Virus record (IMG/VR): IMGVR_UViG_3300028610_002224
Location: 1-31,485 of that record
Source: a virus
DNA: 31,485 nucleotides
Reading direction: 5' to 3' (one strand)
Shown here: piece by piece, positions 14,437 through 21,668 of the stretch
Numbering within the stretch: the stretch's first letter is position 1
Layout: every line of letters begins with the position of its first letter
Notes under the pieces: generated by a model
What the model was told of the DNA's origin: nothing
Seen by the model: only the letters and a program-made list of their open reading frames with translations
Database searches by the model: none
Program-made: the position numbers and the translations under genes

Positions 14437-15039
14437 TTATAAAGCTCCGACTTCATTAAATCTGTGAAATTCACTTTGTAATTTTTTAGCTATTTCGAAT
14501 ATTTTTTGTAAATCTTTATCTTTGTTTTCTGATAGAAAGTGTTTCATATTTGAGGCTGTATGATATATGTCTTGGATTATTTGTTTTCTATCTTTTTTAA
14601 TTTTTAAACCACCACAATGTAATGGTGTGCCCGACGAAAAATGGAGATTAGCGCCATGGAGATCAGCGTTACGGAGATCAGCGTTACGGAGATCAGCGTT
14701 ACGGAGATCAGCGCCATGGAGATTAGCGCCATGGAGATCAGCGTTACGGAGATTAGCGCCATGGAGATTAGCGCCATGGAGATCAGCGTTACGGAGATTA
14801 GCGCCATGGAGATTAGCGCCATGGAGATCAGCGTTACGGAGATTAGCGCCATGGAGATCAGCGTTACGGAGATCAGCGTTACGGAGATCAGCGCCATGGA
14901 GATCAGCGTTACGGAGATCAGCGTTACGGAGATCAGCGCCACTATTAATAATAACCTCAACACTTAATTTTAAAGATTTTTGTTCAATACTAAAAATAAT
15001 TTTTCCGTTAAATCTGTTTTTAATTTCAAAAAGTTTCAT
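14437..15039 (-). CDS. Pentapeptide-repeat protein
   Basis: I use ATG 15039, with AAGGAGA five bases upstream, rather than an earlier in-frame start. The 200-residue protein has a short N-terminal part (MKLFEIKNRFNGKIIFSIEQ...), then 20 perfect A-[DN]-L-[RH]-[NG] pentapeptides (about residues 34-133), then a helical tail (DRKQIIQDIYHTASNMKHFL...). Such repeats form a right-handed quadrilateral beta-helix. In Qnr/MfpA proteins it mimics DNA and shields gyrase; a phage protein could use it for that or as a scaffold. The coding DNA of the repeat is almost identical from unit to unit and is far richer in GC than its surroundings. Confidence 0.8.
   Translation of the reverse strand: MKLFEIKNRFNGKIIFSIEQKSLKLSVEVIINSGADLRNADLRNADLHGADLRNADLRNADLHGANLRNADLHGANLHGANLRNADLHGANLHGANLRNADLHGANLHGADLRNADLRNADLRNADLHGANLHFSSGTPLHCGGLKIKKDRKQIIQDIYHTASNMKHFLSENKDKDLQKIFEIAKKLQSEFHRFNEVGAL
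14641..14940. repeat. 15-bp tandem array, 20 units
   Basis: Exactly 20 units of 15 bp lie inside the pentapeptide gene. The plus-strand consensus is AYGGAGATYAGCGYY. Only three places vary (base 2, base 9, bases 14-15), all C/T. The CC or TT at the end of a unit always fits the next: CC before ATGG and TT before ACGG at all 19 junctions. A 45-bp higher-order repeat occurs three times in a row. Confidence 0.95.
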
Positions 15040-15163
15040 TTTTGTCTCCTTGGTTAAATTAAAATTTCTAAAAGGTTTTAAACTACAATAACACTTACCA
15101 TAGGTTAATACCATAGGTCAAGTGTTATTTTTAAAATAATTGAATTTTTATTTATTATTTTAT

Positions 15164-15430
15164 TTAATAAGAAAAATTTTTAGACGGTCTTTTAACTCTA
15201 AATCTCCATAGACGGTTACGGGGTAAGGGTTTATAATTTTTAGTAGAGAGAGTATTTTTATTATTTGTTTTTAAAGGAATTGGGAGTCGTTGTTGTTTTA
15301 AGTTTTGATAATATAATTTATTATTAACTAAAGTTAATAATAATCTCCCATATCGATGGAAAACTCCATAATCTATCATTTGTCTTTTAAAGAAAAATTT
15401 ACACTCTCCAATATCTAAGTTATAATTCAT
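15164..15430 (-). CDS. Small basic hypothetical protein
   Basis: This 88-residue protein is very basic at its end (PLPRNRLWRFRVKRPSKNFSY) and has aromatic, beta-like middle parts (ECKFFFKRQMIDYGVFHRYGRLLLTLVNNKLYY). The start lies two bases beyond the stop of the ERCC4 nuclease gene, and the two are probably co-translated. No family recognised. A nucleic-acid-binding helper of the nuclease is conceivable from charge and position alone. Confidence 0.45.
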   Translation of the reverse strand: MNYNLDIGECKFFFKRQMIDYGVFHRYGRLLLTLVNNKLYYQNLKQQRLPIPLKTNNKNTLSTKNYKPLPRNRLWRFRVKRPSKNFSY

Positions 15431-15432
15431 AA

Positions 15433-16098
15433 TTATATATCCTCATCAAGAAAAAATCTACCTGGCTTAAAGATCATAGTCTTACTGAATTCTCCTACCT
15501 GATCCTTATAAAATCTATCCAACATAATGAAAGCAGTCTTCTCAGCCATTGACCTATTTTTGCATGGCCAAACTTGAACACCATACCTCATAGAAAAAGC
15601 TATTAACGATCTAAATACTGCTTTAGGCGGCATTCTCGTATAATCGGGTGGGTTTTTAATTATAGTGTATAAATCAGCTTCTATGATAATCGCTTTTTGT
15701 GTGAATTTTTGCATACGAATTAATTCTCTTTCAAACCTTTCGCGACCCGAGCCGACTGTTCCATATAAATCTTCTAATGATTTTCTTTCCACACAAATTG
15801 TTTTTTCGTGTTTTTCTGGATCTGAGAAGCCTGTAATTGAATAGTCACCTGTCTTGAGCCCACCATTTACATATTTTAAATTCGGGAAGTTATCGTTGTT
15901 TAATTTGTCAAAAAACCAAGGACGATTTTCTCGACTGTCCACAATAATAGTAAAATCTTTATCCGGATGAATATTAAATTTTTCACATTTTTTTCTTATG
16001 GATGATAGGTTTATTTCATTCTTTAAGCAGAAGACATTTTGAGATTGTGCTTTTAATATTGAAGCGTTTTCGCATATTTGGCAGATGGGTTGGATCAT
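15433..16098 (-). CDS. ERCC4-type nuclease
   Basis: This 221-residue protein starts with a possible zinc site (CQIC, 6-9, with further Cys at 24 and 38). The ERCC4/XPF nuclease core follows: IIVDSRENRPW (51-61), GGLKTGDYSI (79-88) and CVERKSLEDLYGT (102-114). The V/ERK acid-lysine pair and the preceding GDY are the metal-binding catalytic residues of the family. It would cut branched DNA during replication or recombination. The last residues are FFLDEDI, a tip shared in type with three other proteins of this operon. The helix-hairpin-helix domain of XPF is missing. Confidence 0.8.
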   Translation of the reverse strand: MIQPICQICENASILKAQSQNVFCLKNEINLSSIRKKCEKFNIHPDKDFTIIVDSRENRPWFFDKLNNDNFPNLKYVNGGLKTGDYSITGFSDPEKHEKTICVERKSLEDLYGTVGSGRERFERELIRMQKFTQKAIIIEADLYTIIKNPPDYTRMPPKAVFRSLIAFSMRYGVQVWPCKNRSMAEKTAFIMLDRFYKDQVGEFSKTMIFKPGRFFLDEDI

Positions 16099-16113
16099 GG
16101 TTTTTCACCTCTA

Positions 16114-16356
16114 TTATAATTCGTCGTAAAGAGCAGTTGGTCCGGATTTTTCTACTTTTTTTTGTTTAAATTCTTCTATAATATCTTCTAAATTTTCGAC
16201 CTCGGAAGTTAAATTATCAATATCTGTTTCGAAATCTGCAACATCATCCTTAAGGTTATCAACAGTTTCCTCCAACTCTTCAATCCTCTCATCTTTTTTT
16301 ATTATAAGCTCTTCAAGTTCTTCGATTTTATCTTTATAATCTCTTCTCGTTTCCAT
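16114..16356 (-). CDS. Small coiled-coil protein
   Basis: This 80-residue protein is nearly all coiled coil (DKIEELEELIIKKDERIEELEETVDNLKDDVADFETDIDNLTSEVENLEDIIEEF), with heptad spacing of Leu/Ile/Val and acidic residues. The C-terminal end (KVEKSGPTALYDEL) breaks the helix. The ATG overlaps the upstream gene's stop as TAATG. It could act as a linker between partner proteins of the repair operon; no further evidence. Confidence 0.6.
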   Translation of the reverse strand: METRRDYKDKIEELEELIIKKDERIEELEETVDNLKDDVADFETDIDNLTSEVENLEDIIEEFKQKKVEKSGPTALYDEL

Positions 16357-16517
16357 TATTCACCATCCTTAATCTCAAAAGGACAAGTCTTAATCTGAAT
16401 ACACAACCTGAACCCTGGAGACTTATCTTTATGATTACATTTATGATAATCGCGACATTTGTCAAATTTACCTTTAAAATCACAATCAGGCATTTCTTCT
16501 TTAGTAGAATTTTTCAT
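16356..16517 (-). CDS. 53-residue Cys-rich protein
   Basis: This short gene runs from ATG 16517, inside the end of the AP2-like gene (17-base overlap), to TAA 16356, which overlaps the next gene's ATG by one base. The protein (MKNSTKEEMPDCDFKGKFDKCRDYHKCNHKDKS... LCIQIKTCPFEIKDGE) has five cysteines and two histidines that could bind zinc. Its D-C-D-F...G-K-F-x-x-C pattern matches the C-terminal part of the protein at 13196-13624. The tight overlaps on both sides support a real gene. Confidence 0.6.
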   Translation of the reverse strand: MKNSTKEEMPDCDFKGKFDKCRDYHKCNHKDKSPGFRLCIQIKTCPFEIKDGE

Positions 16518-17115
16518 TATGCTTTCTTTCCTCCCCCTCGTAAGGTCTTCCGCGTTTTGGTTGTGGTGCTTCTTTAAGATTTGAGATATTACGCCAATTT
16601 TTATTTATAAATTCCTGAGCGAGAGATTTTTTATTAAAACCTTCCTTAATCTCAATAGCCCGTCTATCCCACACAGCCATAAAAAGACTATTATAAGTCC
16701 CAATATAAATTTTAAAACTCCCCCTATAATACCAAGCTGTGTATCTACCTTTAAATTTAGTAGGATAAACACCGGGGAGGCCTGTTACACTTGACTTACT
16801 ATGGAAACCACCGTGAGAAAGCATTTTGCAATTCATTTTATATTTCAAGTGATTTCTTATAGCTACATTTGTTACATTAAATAATTTTCCAATTTCACCA
16901 GGAGTATAATCTTTATTCATAAATAAATCATAAGTCATTTCTGAAAAATATTGGTAATTTGTTTTATTTTCTTTGTTGAAATTTTCAATAGCGAGATATT
17001 TATCTTCTCTGAATTGTATTTTTATACTGTCTAATTCTTTGAAATTTAACCATTTACCGTTTGAGTAGACTTCTTTTGATGAATTTTTATTATTGTATGA
17101 TAATTGTTTTTTCAT
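16501..17115 (-). CDS. HTH plus AP2-like DNA-binding protein
   Basis: This 204-residue protein has a helix-turn-helix region with DYTPGEIGKLFNVTNVAIRNHLKYKM (about residues 71-96). An AP2-like domain follows (GLPGVYPTKFKGRYTAWYYRGSFKIYIGTYNSLFMAVWDRRAIEIKEGF), whose three-strand sheet plus helix pattern is known from phage HNH nucleases and from plant AP2 factors. No HNH motif is present, so it may be a stand-alone DNA-binding protein left from a homing-type nuclease, or a regulator. It starts at the end of the methyltransferase-like gene (ATGA overlap). The C-terminus is Lys/Arg/Pro-rich (PQPKRGRPYEG), like an AT hook. Confidence 0.65.
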   Translation of the reverse strand: MKKQLSYNNKNSSKEVYSNGKWLNFKELDSIKIQFREDKYLAIENFNKENKTNYQYFSEMTYDLFMNKDYTPGEIGKLFNVTNVAIRNHLKYKMNCKMLSHGGFHSKSSVTGLPGVYPTKFKGRYTAWYYRGSFKIYIGTYNSLFMAVWDRRAIEIKEGFNKKSLAQEFINKNWRNISNLKEAPQPKRGRPYEGEERKHNEKFY

Positions 17116-17735
17116 TCTTCCTTACCCCATTGTTCGGCCATAGCCTTTGCTATACCAGAAAATGTTTTCGATCTTAACCTTGCTCTCTCTTGGGGTGTTT
17201 TGGCTTTTGCTGCATCCATAAACCATTTTGCCTTTTTTTTACCGCTTTTATATACAACCATTTCCCCTCTATTAACAATTAATGTCGAGGTTAATTGGGG
17301 TAAACCTTTTATCCATAGTAATGTTTTTTTTTGAGCTTCGTGACCATATTCATAAGGTTGGATAATTTGTGTATGTTGTGGTAATTTATATATTTTACTT
17401 GGATAAGGGTTTTCAATAACTATTTTAGGTATATCCGCATTTAATAATTCCATAAAAAAAGACTTAGCCTCTATACCTTTTTTATACCTTTCTTTATTTA
17501 AAACCCCTTTTGGATATAACCAACGTGCGCCAGCATGACTTAAATATGTACATGGTGGGTGCGCTATCATCATATCCCAATTAAGTTTTAATGGTCCAAA
17601 AATATCTTCTTGAAAATGCCATTCAGGATGACCACCACTACAGGGTTCAATATCGCAAGAATAAGCCTCATGCCCCTTCGCTCGAAAAGCCTTGCAAATA
17701 GCCTGACTCTCTTCACATGCAATTAAAATTTTCAT
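17112..17735 (-). CDS. Compact C5-cytosine methyltransferase-like protein, copy 2
   Basis: This 207-residue paralogue of the protein at 9684-10289 shares MKILIACEESQAICKAFRAKGHEAYSCDIEPCSGG, HPPCTYLSHAG (PPC motif), IENPYPS and TFSGIAKAMAEQWG. The middle, which would contact the target base or flanks, differs strongly (RWLYPKGVLNKERY... versus NRSFLSNPERWQQ...). It may modify another site than copy 1. It is coupled on both sides by overlaps to the RecD2 helicase gene (TAATG) and the AP2-like gene. Activity and target are unknown. Confidence 0.7.
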   Translation of the reverse strand: MKILIACEESQAICKAFRAKGHEAYSCDIEPCSGGHPEWHFQEDIFGPLKLNWDMMIAHPPCTYLSHAGARWLYPKGVLNKERYKKGIEAKSFFMELLNADIPKIVIENPYPSKIYKLPQHTQIIQPYEYGHEAQKKTLLWIKGLPQLTSTLIVNRGEMVVYKSGKKKAKWFMDAAKAKTPQERARLRSKTFSGIAKAMAEQWGKEE

Positions 17736-19081
17736 TATATATCACCAAACTCCTCATAATCTTCAAAAACTACTTGATTAATCTCAACTGGCTTCTTATA
17801 TTCTTCAAAACATTTAATAATATTTTGTTCCAACATTGTTAATCTTTCAACGTTGTTCTGATAATTATTTAACATCCCACCAATAGTAGAAAAATCGCCA
17901 ACCGTGATACAGAGCGTTGTTGCTCTTGATAATCCAGTGTATAACCAATTCGAATTACAATGGTATGAAAAAGATCTTTCAAATGGTATTATTATGATTT
18001 TTTCCTGCGACCCTTGGAATTTGTGGCATGTTATTGCATAGGCTAAAATAAGTTTATTACTATTCACAGGAAGTTTAACAAATCTCTCAGGGTCAGAAAA
18101 TTTAACAATCATCTGTTTTCCTACAAATTCCTGAATAAAACCAATATCACCATTTACAATCACACAATCCTCATTATCAACGTCTTTCATCGATCCATTC
18201 TTTGTATTAATAATTTTATCATTAATCCGAAATTTTTGATTTTCAGGTTCGGGCTCTATTTCGCCTAAAAAATTCTTTACAGGAATATATGGGTTTAATT
18301 GTTCTTTTAATAATTGATTAATTGATTCACAGGATAACAAACCCTTCTTATTAACAGGGGAAATTACTTGGATATCATTTACCATATCAAAACCACGAAC
18401 ACCCATCCTTTCCACTAAATAGCCGATTGCTTTTAATGTTTTTTCTGGTGTTTCGCATTGCATATGAACCATATTAATAGGATTTTCAGCTTTTAAATCT
18501 AATTCTTTTGGTTTGTTTGGTGTGTAGACTTCGCCATTCCTGACTTTTGAGCAAGCTTCGACGATTTTTCCCGAATTACGATGGATAATATCAAGTTCAA
18601 TATGCGGTATTTTTCTTGATGAGATCATATCTCTTAATATCGCTCCAACCCCTACTGATGGTAACTGGCCGCTGTCTCCGATCAATAATAGGGTTGTTCT
18701 TTCCGGGTCAACAGCCATTATAAAATGATACATAAGGTTATTATCGATCATTGAAACTTCGTCAAGAATTATAAGATCTGCGAATATAGGATTTTTTTCA
18801 TTACAAATAAATTTAAAATTTCCATCTTCGTCAAAAGTCACTCCAAGAAGAGAATGGATTGTTGAGGCGAACATTCCACTGGTTTCTATAATTCTCTTAG
18901 CTGCTTTTCCTGTAGGTGCCGCTTGTCTTATTATCAGATTTAATTGCAATGCTTTTTTAAGTATATATTTAATCGTTGTGCTTTTTCCTGTACCCGCACC
19001 CCCTGTAAGAATCGAGACTTTATTATTAAAAACCATATCGATTGCTTTTAATTGTTGGGAGGTTAATTTAAATATTGTCAA
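17735..19081 (-). CDS. RecD2-like SF1B helicase, motor half of a split protein
   Basis: The product of about 448 residues carries the SF1 helicase motor. Walker A is ILTGGAGTGKSTT (about 24-36), motif Ia is AAPTGKAAKRI, Walker B is LIILDEVSMID (about 103-113), motif III is LLIGDSGQLPSVG, and the late motifs are YAITCHKFQGSQ and YTGLSRATTL. It should move 5'-3' on DNA. I prefer TTG 19081, which has AGGAGG six bases upstream. ATG 19087 and 19099 are possible but lack usable spacing. The OB/HhH N-terminal part of RecD2 is encoded separately just upstream. The C-terminus reads DYEEFGDI. Confidence 0.82.
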   Translation of the reverse strand: MTIFKLTSQQLKAIDMVFNNKVSILTGGAGTGKSTTIKYILKKALQLNLIIRQAAPTGKAAKRIIETSGMFASTIHSLLGVTFDEDGNFKFICNEKNPIFADLIILDEVSMIDNNLMYHFIMAVDPERTTLLLIGDSGQLPSVGVGAILRDMISSRKIPHIELDIIHRNSGKIVEACSKVRNGEVYTPNKPKELDLKAENPINMVHMQCETPEKTLKAIGYLVERMGVRGFDMVNDIQVISPVNKKGLLSCESINQLLKEQLNPYIPVKNFLGEIEPEPENQKFRINDKIINTKNGSMKDVDNEDCVIVNGDIGFIQEFVGKQMIVKFSDPERFVKLPVNSNKLILAYAITCHKFQGSQEKIIIIPFERSFSYHCNSNWLYTGLSRATTLCITVGDFSTIGGMLNNYQNNVERLTMLEQNIIKCFEEYKKPVEINQVVFEDYEEFGDI

Positions 19082-20102
19082 AATCATCCTCCTCATCATA
19101 GAATTTTATAATACCATCACCATCAATACCACTAAAATCAGATCTTTCAACCTTAATAGCAGTTTTCAACAACGACTCACCACTCATAATCTCTGCCAAT
19201 TTTTGAGCAATATTATTTTCTTTAGCAGCATCATCGACAAACGCATACCAACAAAATTTGTTGCCGGAAGTAACACAACTATGTTTTTTTGTTAAAATAT
19301 CCTCATCAAAAAGAGATTTAACACCTTCATCGCAACCCATAACACCGATTAATAAGGCTGTTTCCTGGATTAATTCACGTTCCTCCACCCATACGTTTCC
19401 ATTTGACATGCGCTCTTTAATAATGTGACAAGTGGCCGCTTTTTTTCTTTCTATGCTTCGTGGGTCCGTTCCTATATCGATTGCCACACGATCAGCCAGA
19501 ATAAAAGAAGTTCCATGGAAAGATGTTAATATGTATGGATTTTTCTTTACAATCTCTGCAGCGTTTGAGCCAAATTTTGTAATTAAGTCGGTTGGTAGAT
19601 TTTTTCTTAAACCCGGGATGTCAAGGAGTGTTCCTAATTCTACCATCACCGCTTCAGTTTTCTCATTATCAAGAAGAGTGGCTTGAATTTCCAAAGCTCG
19701 TTCGCGAGTTATTCCCTTGATGAGTGCTATTTTTTCAGGCTCGTTTTTCATGACGGTTAATGTGTCAGGACCGAAGGTATCAACTAACTCATTTCCGGTT
19801 TTATTTCCCACCCATTTACAAATCCTGGTAATATATTTAAAAATCCCATTTTCATCGCGGGGCAAGACTGTCTCGAAGGAAGAAAAATTTAATTGTTCAC
19901 CGTAGTTTCCGTTTTCTTCCATTTTCCCTGTTAGCTTGTAGGTTAATCCAGTTTGAAAGGAAACTATAGTCCCCTTGGCAGTAAACTCTTTTTTTGTTTC
20001 GGGATCTAAAAAAATGCCTATAACAAAAGAAGTTTCCTGTTTATAGAAAATGGTTTTTTGAAGAATCCCGGTTTTAGTTATTTGCTCTTTATCGTCTGAC
20101 AT
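19068..20102 (-). CDS. RecD2 N-terminal half (OB and HhH domains) as a separate gene
   Basis: This 344-residue protein matches the N-terminal part of RecD2. A beta-barrel segment (TGILQKTIFYKQETSFVIGIFLDPETKKEFTAKGTIV) is followed by helix-hairpin-helix-type segments (YITRICKWVGNKTGNELVDTFGPDTLTVMKNEPEKIALIKGITRERALEI and GLRKNLPTDLITKFGSNAAEIVKKNPYIL). A winged-helix-like region comes before the motor. It stops at 19068, overlapping the motor gene by a few codons in another frame, and ends with DEEDDFDNI. It would bind DNA and complement the motor in trans. Joining the two frames would need a +1 shift. Confidence 0.78.
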   Translation of the reverse strand: MSDDKEQITKTGILQKTIFYKQETSFVIGIFLDPETKKEFTAKGTIVSFQTGLTYKLTGKMEENGNYGEQLNFSSFETVLPRDENGIFKYITRICKWVGNKTGNELVDTFGPDTLTVMKNEPEKIALIKGITRERALEIQATLLDNEKTEAVMVELGTLLDIPGLRKNLPTDLITKFGSNAAEIVKKNPYILTSFHGTSFILADRVAIDIGTDPRSIERKKAATCHIIKERMSNGNVWVEERELIQETALLIGVMGCDEGVKSLFDEDILTKKHSCVTSGNKFCWYAFVDDAAKENNIAQKLAEIMSGESLLKTAIKVERSDFSGIDGDGIIKFYDEEDDFDNI

Positions 20103-20118
20103 TTTTAAGAATCCTTTA

Positions 20119-20475
20119 TTATTTAATTAAATTCAACTCTTTACAAGTATTAAATAAGCACTCAATAGGCTCCTCTAACCATACAACTTTTTTGTTGTGA
20201 GCAAAGGCGTAGAAAATTTCATCGCATGTTGACAGACCTACATACCCACCTGGATTGACCACAAAAATTTCATCAGACATGTCAATTTTCCTGAAATGCA
20301 TCTTATCAAGCATTTTCTTATGAGTCCCGTTCATATCTAAGCCAAACTCATGCCCAAACAAACCAACACTTATAACAATATTTCCTAAAAGAGTTAAATG
20401 TTTTTGGGCTTCCTCAAATTCTTTTCTAAATTTTGTTGAACCACATAATGTAATCACTTTAAATTGTTCAGACAC
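20119..20475 (-). CDS. Nucleoside 2-deoxyribosyltransferase-like protein
   Basis: I use GTG 20475 (GGAGG seven bases upstream). A longer frame to 20550 lacks such a site and overlaps the neighbour. The 118-residue product has VITLCGSTKFRKEFEEAQKHLTLLGNIVISVGLFGHE (about 7-43) and DMSDEIFVVNPGGYVGLSTCDEIFYAFAHNKKVVWLE (about 66-102). This is the pattern of the nucleoside 2-deoxyribosyltransferase fold, with the Glu of CDEI in the nucleophile position. It may transfer or hydrolyse deoxynucleosides or nucleotides, changing pools as dCTP deaminase does. The substrate is not clear. Confidence 0.65.
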   Translation of the reverse strand: MSEQFKVITLCGSTKFRKEFEEAQKHLTLLGNIVISVGLFGHEFGLDMNGTHKKMLDKMHFRKIDMSDEIFVVNPGGYVGLSTCDEIFYAFAHNKKVVWLEEPIECLFNTCKELNLIK

Positions 20476-20503
20476 CTTAAAACCTCCAATTTTTAAATTA
20501 TTT

Positions 20504-20791
20504 TCAAGCTCTACGATCTGCCCATATTTTACGTAAATATTTAATATCATAATCTTTTTTAATAATTTTCTCTTGCTGGTATGGTGAAAAAAAGTTGATA
20601 ACTGTCAACCTAAATCGTTTTTGAACTGCCTGTGCTGAATTAATATTATATTCTTCTGCTGCAGCTTCAAATGTCATACCGTGAAGAATATCATGTGTTA
20701 AATGTGCGTTTGTTCTTTCCCGGGTAGATAGGATAATTCTTTTTTTCTTTTTATATTTTCCACGAATTTTTTTAATAGTTTTTTTAATCAT
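20504..20791 (-). CDS. Small basic HTH protein
   Basis: This 95-residue protein has an extremely basic start (MIKKTIKKIRGKYKKKKR). A helix-turn-helix-like part follows: HDILHGMTFEAAAEEYNINSAQAVQKRFRLTVINFF (about residues 33-68). The pattern resembles sigma region 4 or small phage HTH proteins. It probably binds DNA; target unknown. Its start is coupled to the nuclease gene by an ATGA overlap. Confidence 0.6.
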   Translation of the reverse strand: MIKKTIKKIRGKYKKKKRIILSTRERTNAHLTHDILHGMTFEAAAEEYNINSAQAVQKRFRLTVINFFSPYQQEKIIKKDYDIKYLRKIWADRRA

Positions 20792-21573
20792 TTTAAAATA
20801 CCTTCATGCTTTAACAGAGTATCGATCTCGTAGGAATAATCTTCCACAGGAATAATTTCAAAATCAGTCAACCCAATATGAATTAAAGCACGACGATAAC
20901 CAGAAATTTTTGGAAAATATTTTTCACGAATAAGTATTTTTTGGTATAAAGATAGTTGAAGACTATACTTCGCAATCTTAGTATCGTCAAGATGATTTAT
21001 CGGTGAAAATGCTTTTCTGCTGGCTGGTTTTCTAATATCCTTATTAGTCTTCAAATCAAAAATAACAATTTCATTCAAAGCTTTAGACCACAATAACAAA
21101 TCTATCATCCCTGATTTACCAAGGGTTATTGAGAAAATAATAACTTCAGCCCCAATAAATAAATAATGTCGCTTAAGCTCAATAACAACCCTATCAACCT
21201 GTAAAAACATCAACCGGCATCTTTCTGTTAATGGTTTTGGAAGATCTTTTTCTAACCAATCAGACATTCGCCCTTCAAAATAGAGATGAACATTCGTTCC
21301 TTCCTGACTTGCTATCTCTCCATCAATAAGCCATTCGTGTTGTATATCTTTAGGTGTTCGCCCTACATATTTAGGGTTTCTACCCTTGCTACACATTTCT
21401 GAAACAGCTATGGCATCGAATTCTTCAAAATATTTTTTAACAAATGTAGTGCCGGATTCATAGAGTTTTCCATTGTTGTCTGTATAAGTGTGGGGGACTT
21501 CATCGAAAATAATTATTGACTTATTATCCGGGTGATGCGATGATACGACATTGCTTTTTAAGTTTTCCGACAT
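20788..21573 (-). CDS. PD-(D/E)XK nuclease, RecB-like
   Basis: I use ATG 21573 (AGGGAAG upstream) rather than a GTG 27 bases earlier that lies in a hairpin. The 261-residue protein has the RecB/Cas4-like catalytic core: GAEVIIFS (Glu143), GKSGMIDLLLW (Asp158), IVIFDLKTNK (Asp173-x-Lys175) and SLQLSLYQKIL, the QxxxY motif. It would be an exonuclease processing DNA ends together with the recombination proteins around it. A family member with the same N-terminal FDEVPHTYTDNNGKLYESGTTFV (an SxTT-like loop) is common in phages. Confidence 0.82.
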   Translation of the reverse strand: MSENLKSNVVSSHHPDNKSIIIFDEVPHTYTDNNGKLYESGTTFVKKYFEEFDAIAVSEMCSKGRNPKYVGRTPKDIQHEWLIDGEIASQEGTNVHLYFEGRMSDWLEKDLPKPLTERCRLMFLQVDRVVIELKRHYLFIGAEVIIFSITLGKSGMIDLLLWSKALNEIVIFDLKTNKDIRKPASRKAFSPINHLDDTKIAKYSLQLSLYQKILIREKYFPKISGYRRALIHIGLTDFEIIPVEDYSYEIDTLLKHEGILK

Positions 21574-21592
21574 TTTAAGTACTTCCCTGGTT

Positions 21593-21628
21593 AAAATCAC
21601 CCCTTTCTTTTATGATCGGGGTGATTTT
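21593..21628. terminator. Hairpin between the 21669-22382 and 20788-21573 genes
   Basis: An 11-bp stem (AAAATCACCCC at 21593-21603 with GGGGTGATTTT at 21618-21628) is followed by T-rich DNA on the plus strand. On the minus strand, which carries the genes, only four U follow. It may act as a weak terminator or mRNA processing/stability site within the operon. Confidence 0.55.
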
Positions 21629-21668
21629 TTTTGTTATTTTTTTCTTTGGAAATTAAGAAGATTGAAAA

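Noticed and set aside
14641-14940. CRISPR-like array
   Set aside because: Units are contiguous 15-bp repeats without spacers and code for pentapeptides.
14567-15091. Long plus-strand open frames over the pentapeptide gene
   Set aside because: The 15-bp unit has no stop in any frame, so all frames stay open. Only the minus frame has a ribosome site, a proper start and a protein-family pattern.
19068-19099. Programmed frameshift joining RecD2 halves
   Set aside because: A +1 shift would be needed. No classic +1 site is seen, and the motor gene has its own ribosome site.
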